Shown one piece after another: positions 1 to 6,013 of a stretch of 10,680 nucleotides of DNA. The translations under genes and the position numbers were made by a program. Positions within the stretch are counted from its first letter, which is position 1, and each line of letters begins with the position of its first letter. The notes beneath the pieces are model-generated. The model was not told the origin of the DNA. It saw nothing but the letters and a program-made list of their open reading frames with translations, and did not search any database. This DNA comes from an uncultured Eubacteriales bacterium (GTDB lineage: Bacteria > Bacillota > Clostridia > Monoglobales > Monoglobaceae), in NCBI GenBank assembly GCA_900555375.1, contig USLC01000013.1, forward strand, positions 1 through 10,680. The letters run 5' to 3'.

Positions 1-965
1 ATGTTATGGCGGGCGCAAATACATATATTATGATAGTTACCGCGTCGATTCCTTTTATCGCGATTTATAACAGCGGAGCGGCTTTGTTCAGAACAATGGG
101 TAATTCAAATATTTCGATGATTACATCTTTTTTGATGAACGGAATAAATATTGTCGGAAACGCAATAATGATATATGGAATGAAGCTTGGCGTGGTCGGC
201 GCGGCTGTGCCCACGCTTGTTTCGCGTATTGTTGCGGCGGCGGTTATATATATTCTTGCGCTTAACCCTAAATTTATAATATCACTCAGCAAGCGGCCGA
301 CATTTAGGCCTGACTTCAGATATGTCAGAAAAATTTTGTATATTGGCGTGCCGAACGGACTTGAGGGAAGTATGTTTCAGCTTGGAAAGATTATGGTTTT
401 AAGTCTGGTATCAACCTTCGGAACGTCTGCGATAGCGGCAAACGCTGTCGCAAATAATATTGCTACGTTTCAAACCCTGCCGGGAATAGCGGTGGGGCTT
501 GCCCTTGTAACCGTTGTCTCGCGCTGTGTTGGCGCAAGCGACTACAAACAGGCAAGATATTATACAAGGCGGCTGATTGCGGCGGCATATATAGGTATAA
601 TTATAATGAATATAGCAATTTATCTGCTTCTTCCGACATTTTTGCACGGGTACAATCTATCCCCCGAGACGTATTCATCGGCACATAAGATACTTTTGTA
701 TCACGGATTGATGAGTATGATTATATGGCCGCCGGCGTTTTCTCTCGGCAATACAATGAGAGCGGCAAACGATGTTAAGTTTACTATGATATCGGCAATA
801 CTTTCGATGTGGATTTTCAGAATTTTCTTCAGCTATGTAATAGGAAAGTATATGGGCCTTGGCGTATTTGGCGTATGGGTTGCTATGACAATCGATTGGG
901 CGGTAAGGGCAGTATGCTTCGTCTGCCGTTATCTCGGACACAAGTGGGAACTGCATAAAATATAA
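1..965 (+). CDS. MATE family efflux transporter, C-terminal part (5' end outside window)
   Basis: This is an integral membrane exporter of the MATE (multidrug and toxic compound extrusion) family, which uses a Na+ or H+ gradient to extrude cationic compounds or metabolites. The reading frame is open from the first base, and the visible part is about 320 residues against roughly 450 for the family, so about a third is missing upstream. The ATG at position 6 is internal, not the start. The visible part begins in the typical segment before a FRTMGNS motif, which usually lies after transmembrane helix 4. It then shows alternating hydrophobic helices and the family-typical stretch VPNGLEGSMFQLGK followed by AIAANAVANNIA. 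The gene ends with TAA at 963-965. The following 117 bases carry a promoter for the next unit, so it is probably not cotranscribed with mtrB. The substrate cannot be told from sequence. Family assignment is firm. Confidence 0.9.
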   Translation, partial: VMAGANTYIMIVTASIPFIAIYNSGAALFRTMGNSNISMITSFLMNGINIVGNAIMIYGMKLGVVGAAVPTLVSRIVAAAVIYILALNPKFIISLSKRPTFRPDFRYVRKILYIGVPNGLEGSMFQLGKIMVLSLVSTFGTSAIAANAVANNIATFQTLPGIAVGLALVTVVSRCVGASDYKQARYYTRRLIAAAYIGIIIMNIAIYLLLPTFLHGYNLSPETYSSAHKILLYHGLMSMIIWPPAFSLGNTMRAANDVKFTMISAILSMWIFRIFFSYVIGKYMGLGVFGVWVAMTIDWAVRAVCFVCRYLGHKWELHKI

Positions 966-1010
966 AAATACAAAGCCTTAAAATTTACCGTTTGCGAATC
1001 GACATTTTGC

Positions 1011-1039
1011 TTGACAATCTTCTGTTTAAAAGATATAAT
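1011..1039 (+). promoter_or_regulatory. SigA-type promoter of the mtrB-pyk-pgsA unit
   Basis: A perfect -35 hexamer TTGACA (1011-1016) is followed by a 17-base spacer and a perfect -10 hexamer TATAAT (1034-1039). Transcription would start near 1046, giving a leader of about 37 bases. The leader contains the ribosome binding site AGAGGGGTG (1067-1075), 7 bases before the mtrB ATG. No operator or attenuator was seen in this short leader. Confidence 0.85.
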
Positions 1040-1082
1040 TAACATAGATTAATGTTGTCTTGATTTAGAGGGGTGAATAATT

Positions 1083-1313
1083 ATGGATGAATCAGCAAGC
1101 AGCGATTATATAACAATAGTAGCCGAGGAGGACGGAGTTACTATTATAGGACTTACCCGAGGCCGTGATACTAAGTTTCACCATACAGAGAAGCTTGATG
1201 CCGGGGAGGCTTATGTTGCTCAGTTTACCGAGATGACATCAGCAATGAAGATTCGCGGCAAAGCCAAGCTTTATACCAAGATGGGCTGCGTTGAAATTGG
1301 TAAAAAGGATTAA
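1083..1313 (+). CDS. mtrB: TRAP, trp RNA-binding attenuation protein (MtrB)
   Basis: This 76-residue protein matches Bacillus subtilis TRAP (75 residues) without gaps through the core, so numbering can be transferred directly. TRAP forms an 11-subunit ring that, when loaded with L-tryptophan, wraps RNA containing about eleven GAG/UAG triplets. In Bacillus this terminates transcription or blocks translation of trp genes. The RNA-contacting residues Lys37, Lys56 and Arg58 are present, as is Phe32. Tryptophan-pocket residues Thr25, Gly27, Asp29, Thr30, Gln47, Thr49, Thr52 and Ser53 are conserved; His51 is Met here. The segment GLTRG-DTKFHH is diagnostic. The start is ATG with AGAGGGGTG 7 bases upstream. 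It is the first gene after a consensus promoter and lies 19 bases before pyk. No trp biosynthetic gene and no GAG/UAG array fitting a TRAP site is visible in this window. Family is near certain; RNA targets here are unknown. Confidence 0.93.
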   Translation: MDESASSDYITIVAEEDGVTIIGLTRGRDTKFHHTEKLDAGEAYVAQFTEMTSAMKIRGKAKLYTKMGCVEIGKKD

Positions 1314-1332
1314 CGCTTAGGAGGATTTGACA

Positions 1333-3093
1333 GTGAAAAGAAAGACCAAAATTATATGTACGTTGGGTCCGGCAACGGATAATGAAGAAACCCTGCGCCA
1401 GCTTATGCAAAACGGTATGAATACTGCAAGGCTTAACTTTTCTCACGGTTCGTATGAAGAGCAGAAAAGGCGTATCGATATGGTTAAAAAGGTGCGCGAG
1501 GAGCTGAATTTGCCTATTCCGCTTTTGCTTGATACAAAAGGACCGGAAATCAGAATCGGAAACTTTGCGGAAGGAAAGGTTGAGCTTAAGACAGGACAGT
1601 TGTTTACGCTTACCCCCGAAGAGATTGAAGGAACAAATGAGATTGCAAGCATATCATACAAGGATTTGGCTAAGGATGTAAATTCCAAGACGCGTATTTT
1701 GATTGATGACGGACTTATAGAAATGAAGGTTGTCGATGTAAAAGACCGCGACATTATCTGCAAGGTATTAAACGGCGGACCTGTAAGCAACCATAAAAGC
1801 GTTAATGTCCCCGATGTTAATCTCGGAATGAACTATATGAGTCAAAAGGATATCGACGATATTAAGTTCGGCATCGAGAACGGGGTTGACTTTATTGCGG
1901 CATCGTTTACGCGTTCTGCTTTTGATATTCTTGAAATCAGACGTATTTTAGAGGAAAATAATGCGAATGATATCCGTGTTATCGCAAAGATTGAGAACCG
2001 TCAGGGCGTTAACGAGGTTGATGAGATACTTAAGGTCAGCGACGGTATTATGGTAGCGCGCGGAGACATGGGCGTTGAAATTCATTTTGAAGAGCTGCCC
2101 GCTATTCAAAAGTCGCTTATACGCAAATGCTATCGCTCTAACAAAATGGTAATCACTGCAACCCAGATGCTTGAGTCTATGACGCATAATCCGCGCCCGA
2201 CCAGAGCCGAAACATCTGATGTTGCAAATGCGGTATATGACGGAACATCGGCGGTTATGCTTTCGGGCGAGACAGCTGTGGGCAAATATCCGGTTAAGGC
2301 TATACGCACTATGGCAAGAATCTGCGAGCAGACAGAGGCGGACATAGATTATGTAAAGCGTTTTGACGCTTTAAGGCTTAATACTGTTATAGATGTTGCA
2401 AATGCAATAAGCCATTCTACCTGTACAACGGCGCACGACCTTGAGGCAGCGGCTATACTTACGGTTACCCAATCGGGATATACTGCAAGAATTATTTCGG
2501 GATTTCGTCCCGCGTGCCCTATCATTGCGGGAACGTTTAACGACAGGGTTTACAGACAGCTTAATCTGTCTTGGGGGGTTACGCCCATAAAGACGGAAAT
2601 CAAAAAGTCATCGGACGAGTTGTTTGACCACGCGGTTGAACGCGCCCTTGCCGAGACGGATATAATTAAAAAGGGCGACCTTGTCGCAATAACGGGGGGC
2701 AGCCCTATCGGTGTAAGCGGAACGACCAATATTTTAAAGGTTACTTTGGTTGGGGATATACTGCTTACGGGGCTAAGTGTTTGCAATAAATCGGTCATAG
2801 GAAAGACCTGTGTTGCAAAGAATAATGCCGAAGCGCTTAACAATTTTAAGGCGGGGGATATTCTTGTTATCCCCGAGACGGATAACAGTTTAATAAGCAT
2901 TTTGCGCAAGGCGTCAGCCATAATCACGGAGAGTACAGGGCTTACATCTCACGCGGTGGTTGTGGGAATGACGCTTGACATACCCGTTTTATATGCCGCA
3001 AAGAATGCGACAAAAATACTGAAGAACGGAACCACAATCACTATAGACGGTCCGCGCGGACAGGTTTACAGCGGCATAGCAAATATAAAATAA
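1333..3093 (+). CDS. pyk: pyruvate kinase with C-terminal PEP-utilizer domain
   Basis: This cytosolic glycolytic enzyme converts phosphoenolpyruvate and ADP to pyruvate and ATP. Its 586 residues match the long Bacillus-type form. Residues 1-70 begin the TIM barrel with ARLNFSHG (32-39; substrate Arg33, K+-site Asn35 and Ser37) and DTKGPEIR (67-74), which precedes the B domain. The catalytic core has IAKIEN (217-222) with catalytic Lys219 and Mg-binding Glu221, Asp245 in ARGDMGVE, and Thr277 in TATQMLESM. The final hundred or so residues form a phosphohistidine/PEP-utilizer domain with a Thr-Ser-His (His540) in the mobile-domain position; its role in Bacillus-type kinases is not catalytic. GTG 1333 is chosen because TAGGAGG (1318-1324) lies 8 bases upstream. 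A TTG at 1327 is in frame but only 2 bases from the Shine-Dalgarno. It lies 19 bases after mtrB and is presumably cotranscribed with it. Confidence 0.97.
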   Translation: MKRKTKIICTLGPATDNEETLRQLMQNGMNTARLNFSHGSYEEQKRRIDMVKKVREELNLPIPLLLDTKGPEIRIGNFAEGKVELKTGQLFTLTPEEIEGTNEIASISYKDLAKDVNSKTRILIDDGLIEMKVVDVKDRDIICKVLNGGPVSNHKSVNVPDVNLGMNYMSQKDIDDIKFGIENGVDFIAASFTRSAFDILEIRRILEENNANDIRVIAKIENRQGVNEVDEILKVSDGIMVARGDMGVEIHFEELPAIQKSLIRKCYRSNKMVITATQMLESMTHNPRPTRAETSDVANAVYDGTSAVMLSGETAVGKYPVKAIRTMARICEQTEADIDYVKRFDALRLNTVIDVANAISHSTCTTAHDLEAAAILTVTQSGYTARIISGFRPACPIIAGTFNDRVYRQLNLSWGVTPIKTEIKKSSDELFDHAVERALAETDIIKKGDLVAITGGSPIGVSGTTNILKVTLVGDILLTGLSVCNKSVIGKTCVAKNNAEALNNFKAGDILVIPETDNSLISILRKASAIITESTGLTSHAVVVGMTLDIPVLYAAKNATKILKNGTTITIDGPRGQVYSGIANIK

Positions 3094-3132
3094 ACTGTTA
3101 TTTATTAATTAGTTTAATGAGAGGTGAACTGT

Positions 3133-3657
3133 ATGATACCAAATCTGCTGACAACGGTCAGGCTTGGACTTGTTCCTGTATTTGTATATTTTATGCTTGG
3201 CAGCCATAATTTATATGCCGCCGCTTTGGTGTTGGTTTTATCAGGAATCACCGATGTTATTGACGGATATATAGCAAGACATTTTAATATGATTACCGAC
3301 TTCGGTAAGATTTACGATCCGTTTGTTGACAAACTTATGCAGATTACGGTGGTAGTCTGTCTTGTCATCAGGGGGATTATTCCGATATGGCTTTTGGCAA
3401 TCGTTGCAGCAAAAGAAGTTACGATGATTGTGACAGGCGGAATCTTATATCTAAAAAAGATAGTTGTAAGCTCTAATTGGTACGGAAAGGCGGCAACGGT
3501 TATATTCTATGCGGCAGTTCTGGTTATGATTATCTGGAACAATATACCCTATAACGTTTTTTTAATTGCTATTGCTGCGATGATAGCGGCGATGCTTCTT
3601 GCAGCCGCGGGCTATTTTGTCGATACGGTTAAAAACTTTAGTAAAAAGCGTGTTTAA
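3133..3657 (+). CDS. pgsA: CDP-diacylglycerol--glycerol-3-phosphate 3-phosphatidyltransferase
   Basis: This is a membrane enzyme of the CDP-alcohol phosphatidyltransferase family. PgsA members transfer the phosphatidyl group of CDP-diacylglycerol to glycerol-3-phosphate, the committed step to phosphatidylglycerol and cardiolipin. The full signature D-G-x2-A-R-x8-G-x3-D-x3-D is present as Asp44, Gly45, Ala48, Arg49, Gly58, Asp62 and Asp66, with the additional Asp41 upstream. The metal-binding aspartates and substrate-site residues are therefore intact. The rest is hydrophobic with about five or six membrane helices; 174 residues is near the usual length. ATG 3133 is chosen because GAGAGGTG (3119-3126) lies 6 bases upstream; the in-frame GTG at 3124 is part of that Shine-Dalgarno. 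It follows pyk by 39 bases with no terminator between and is the last gene before the terminator at 3739. The N-terminus NLLTTVRLGLVPVF is typical of PgsA rather than other family members. Confidence 0.88.
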   Translation: MIPNLLTTVRLGLVPVFVYFMLGSHNLYAAALVLVLSGITDVIDGYIARHFNMITDFGKIYDPFVDKLMQITVVVCLVIRGIIPIWLLAIVAAKEVTMIVTGGILYLKKIVVSSNWYGKAATVIFYAAVLVMIIWNNIPYNVFLIAIAAMIAAMLLAAAGYFVDTVKNFSKKRV

Positions 3658-3738
3658 TTCCCGTTTTAAAGATTGGCAGGACCTTGATTCTTATAAGGCT
3701 TTGCAGATTAAAATGGGACGGAGGCGAAAATATTTTAC

Positions 3739-3772
3739 GCAGTCGATTTTTAATCGGCTGCATATTTTTTTT
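3739..3772 (+). terminator. intrinsic terminator of the mtrB-pyk-pgsA unit
   Basis: A 10-base-pair stem (3739-3748 with 3752-3761, one G-U pair) closes a 3-base TTT loop and is followed by eight consecutive T residues at 3765-3772. It lies about 80 bases after the pgsA stop and separates that unit from enolase. Confidence 0.88.
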
Positions 3773-3775
3773 AGG

Positions 3776-3803
3776 CTGAGTAAGAATAATACTAAAATAT
3801 TAT
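3776..3803 (+). promoter_or_regulatory. candidate enolase promoter (weak -35)
   Basis: A -10-like TATTAT (3798-3803, 5 of 6 to consensus) follows a poor -35 CTGAGT (3776-3781) with a 16-base spacer. The terminator directly upstream implies that enolase needs its own promoter in this stretch, and this is the best pair seen. The resulting leader would be only about 20-25 bases. Confidence 0.35.
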
Positions 3804-3832
3804 AGCCGAAACGCGGCAGAATGGAGATTCAA

Positions 3833-5146
3833 ATGAAAGCTTATATTGGGATAGAAGATGTTATTGCAAGAGAGATACTTGATTCAAGAGGAAACCCGAC
3901 GGTTGAGGTTGAGGTTCGCGCCGACGGCGGAATACTTGGCAGAGCGGCGGTGCCTTCGGGTGCGTCAACCGGAGCCTTTGAAGCGTGCGAGCTTCGTGAT
4001 GATGACAAGGACAGATATACGGGGAAGGGAGTTCTCACAGCGGTAAACAACGTTAACACCGAGATTTGTGATGCCCTTATAGGAATGAATGTGCTTGACC
4101 AGAGACTCATAGATAAAGTGCTGATTGAGCTTGACGGAACGGAAAACAAATCCCGCCTTGGTGCAAATGCAATTTTGGGCGCATCGCTTGCGTGCGCAAA
4201 AGCAGGGGCAGCAGCTGTGGGATTACCTCTTTACCGTTATGTGGGAGGAACAAATTCCGTTGTGCTTCCGCTGCCTATGATGAATATTATAAACGGAGGA
4301 AAACACGCGGCAAATTCGCTCAGCTGCCAGGAGTTTATGATTATGCCGGTGGGCGCGGAAACCTTTTCTGAGGGACTTAGATGGTGCGCACAGGTTTTCC
4401 ATACTTTAAAGAGCGTCTTGAACAAAAAAGGACTTTCTACCTCGGTCGGAGACGAGGGCGGATTTGCCCCCAACCTTGAAAGTGATGAGGATGCGGTCAA
4501 GCTGATTTTAGAGGCGGTTGAAAAGGCAGGATTTAAGCCTTATGATGATTTTAAGATTGCGCTTGACCCCGCATCAACGGAAATGTATGAAGAGGCAAAG
4601 AAGGCAGGTCATGAGGGCAGCTATCTCTTCTGGAAGACAAACAAGCTTTTAAGCCGAGACGAAATGATTGGCTTCTGGGAGGACTGGGCAAACAAGTATC
4701 CTATCATATCGATTGAAGACGGTATGGCAGAAGAAGATTGGGACGGCTGGAAAGAGCTTACGCAGAGACTTGGAGGTAAGGTTCAGCTTGTCGGAGATGA
4801 TTTGTTTGTCACGAATGAAAAGAGACTCAAAAAAGGAATCGGTCTTGGCGCGGCGAATGCGATTTTGATTAAGGTTAACCAAATAGGAACGCTGAGCGAG
4901 ACTCTTGACGCCATCGAGACAGCAAAAAGAGCGGGATATACCGCGATTGTGTCACACCGTTCGGGTGAGACAGAGGACACAACAATTGCTGATTTGGCGG
5001 TAGCCGTAAATTCGGGGCAGATAAAGACAGGCGCTCCTTCGCGGACGGACAGAGTTGCAAAATATAACAGACTTTTGCGGATAGAAGAAGAACTTGACGA
5101 GCTTGCGCAGTTTTGCGGAGATGAAGCATTCTATAATTTAAGATAA
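3833..5146 (+). CDS. eno: enolase (phosphopyruvate hydratase)
   Basis: Enolase interconverts 2-phosphoglycerate and phosphoenolpyruvate in glycolysis; in many bacteria it also associates with RNA-degradation complexes. All key residues are visible. Glu167 (in QEFMIMPVGA) and Glu208 (in GDEGGFAPNL) are the catalytic acids, with Asp245, Glu295 and Asp322/Asp323 around the Mg sites. Lys347 (in ILIKVNQIG), His375 (in SHRSGETED) and Lys398 (in GQIKTGAPSR) complete the active site. Length is 437 residues, normal for bacteria. ATG 3833 is preferred over the in-frame ATG 3821, because the GGAG at 3823-3826 then lies 6 bases upstream as the Shine-Dalgarno and the N-terminus matches orthologues. The flexible loop reads GGKHAANSLS where many bacteria have GGEHADNNVD; this is a tolerated variation. 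The gene stands alone between two terminators and converges on ung. Confidence 0.98.
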   Translation: MKAYIGIEDVIAREILDSRGNPTVEVEVRADGGILGRAAVPSGASTGAFEACELRDDDKDRYTGKGVLTAVNNVNTEICDALIGMNVLDQRLIDKVLIELDGTENKSRLGANAILGASLACAKAGAAAVGLPLYRYVGGTNSVVLPLPMMNIINGGKHAANSLSCQEFMIMPVGAETFSEGLRWCAQVFHTLKSVLNKKGLSTSVGDEGGFAPNLESDEDAVKLILEAVEKAGFKPYDDFKIALDPASTEMYEEAKKAGHEGSYLFWKTNKLLSRDEMIGFWEDWANKYPIISIEDGMAEEDWDGWKELTQRLGGKVQLVGDDLFVTNEKRLKKGIGLGAANAILIKVNQIGTLSETLDAIETAKRAGYTAIVSHRSGETEDTTIADLAVAVNSGQIKTGAPSRTDRVAKYNRLLRIEEELDELAQFCGDEAFYNLR

Positions 5147-5148
5147 AG

Positions 5149-5186
5149 AAAATGCGCTGACCGATATTCACGGTCAGCGCATTTTT
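5149..5186. terminator. bidirectional terminator shared by eno and ung
   Basis: A perfect 15-base-pair inverted repeat (5149-5163 with 5171-5185) surrounds a 7-base loop. It has an A-rich flank on the eno side and a T run on the other, so it can terminate transcription from both directions. It starts 3 bases after the eno stop codon, and the ung stop codon (5185-5187, minus strand) lies inside its arm. Confidence 0.92.
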
Positions 5187-5853
5187 AATCAAGAACCCAG
5201 TTTATGGGAGTCTCCCCTACAGAGTTTAAAAATTCGTTGCATTTTACAAAGTGACCGCATCCGAAAAATCCGTTGTAAGCCGAAAGCGGGCTTGGATGTG
5301 CGCAGGCAAGAATTTTATGAGACGGATTTGTGACAAGCTGCGCCTTGCGGCGGGCGTTTCCACCCCACAGGAGAAACACAATCGGTTTACTGCGTTCGTT
5401 TAAAAGTTCAATAACTTTGTCTGTAAACGTTTCCCAACCAATGCCTTTATGGCTGTTTGCCTGACCCGCCCTGACGGTCAGGACGGTGTTAAGCATAAGT
5501 ACGCCCTGCTTTGCCCACGAGGTAAGCTCGCCGTGATTCGGAGGGGCTATGCCGAGTTCGTCGTTAATTTCTTTAAAGATGTTTTTAAGCGAGGGGGGAG
5601 GTTCAATTCCGCGTTTAACTGAGAAGCAAAGACCGTGTGCCTGACCCGGTCCGTGATAAGGGTCCTGACCGATTATAACCGCCTTCACATCGGAATAAGA
5701 GGTGTATTTCAAGGCGTTAAAAATGTCATACATATCAGGATAGACAGTATGCGTCTTATATTCGTTTGCAAGAACAGCGCGAAGCTTTTGATAATATTCC
5801 TTTTGAAATTCGTCTTTTAAGAGTTCGTCCCATTCGTTTCCTATATGTATCAT
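5185..5853 (-). CDS. ung: uracil-DNA glycosylase, family 1
   Basis: Ung removes uracil arising in DNA from cytosine deamination or dUTP incorporation, starting base excision repair. The 222-residue length is typical. Motif GQDPYHGPGQAHG (62-74) supplies the water-activating Asp64 and Tyr66, which excludes thymine. Asn122 in LMLNTVLTV recognises uracil. HPSPLS (186-191) with His186 is the second catalytic motif, followed by the leucine-loop-like stretch SAYNGFFGCGHF. The start is ATG at 5853-5851. The nearest Shine-Dalgarno-like AAAGGA (5871-5866) is 12 bases away, longer than usual, but no better in-frame start is seen and the N-terminus fits the family. It is transcribed alone, convergent with eno and divergent from the gene at 6014. 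Confidence 0.97.
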   Translation of the reverse strand: MIHIGNEWDELLKDEFQKEYYQKLRAVLANEYKTHTVYPDMYDIFNALKYTSYSDVKAVIIGQDPYHGPGQAHGLCFSVKRGIEPPPSLKNIFKEINDELGIAPPNHGELTSWAKQGVLMLNTVLTVRAGQANSHKGIGWETFTDKVIELLNERSKPIVFLLWGGNARRKAQLVTNPSHKILACAHPSPLSAYNGFFGCGHFVKCNEFLNSVGETPINWVLD

Positions 5854-5903
5854 ATCCGTGTTTAATCCTTTCGTAAACTGAATCGTTTGTGTTTATTGTT
5901 TTA

Positions 5904-5932
5904 ATTATACAACACTTTTGTCAAAAAGAAAA
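5904..5932 (-). promoter_or_regulatory. candidate ung promoter
   Basis: On the minus strand a perfect -10 TATAAT occupies 5909-5904, about 50 bases upstream of the ung ATG. The hexamer 17 bases upstream is TTTTCT (5932-5927), only 3 of 6 to the -35 consensus. A TTGACA at 5924-5919 lies just 9 bases from the -10 and cannot pair with it. Confidence 0.4.
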
Positions 5933-5951
5933 GCTAAATTTTAGAAAAAGG

Positions 5952-5957
5952 TATAAT
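5952..5957 (+). promoter_or_regulatory. candidate -10 element for the gene at 6014
   Basis: A perfect TATAAT lies 56 bases upstream of the ATG at 6014 in the divergent intergenic region. No recognisable -35 hexamer lies 16-18 bases upstream and there is no extended -10 TG, so the assignment is tentative. Confidence 0.35.
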
Positions 5958-6013
5958 ATTTTTTGCCGTTCGCATACTAAATTTATTATTTAAACGAAAC
6001 GGAGTTAATACCA

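Noticed and set aside
1117..1149. Cluster of UAG/GAG triplets at the start of mtrB that could be a TRAP autoregulatory site
   Set aside because: Only about six triplets occur, with irregular gaps of 0, 2, 0, 4 and 9 bases rather than the regular 2-3, and they encode the conserved V-A-E-E-D-G stretch, so coding constraint explains them.
3599..3805. 68-codon open frame overlapping the end of pgsA
   Set aside because: It overlaps the 3' end of pgsA in another frame, reads through the terminator hairpin at 3739-3772, lacks a ribosome binding site and resembles no protein.
3821..3832. Earlier ATG for enolase at 3821 giving four extra residues
   Set aside because: Its own upstream sequence has no Shine-Dalgarno at proper spacing, while GGAG at 3823-3826 fits the ATG at 3833 and orthologues start there.
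5904..5924. Perfect TTGACA and TATAAT on the minus strand upstream of ung
   Set aside because: They are only 9 bases apart, far from the 16-18 needed, so they cannot act as one promoter.
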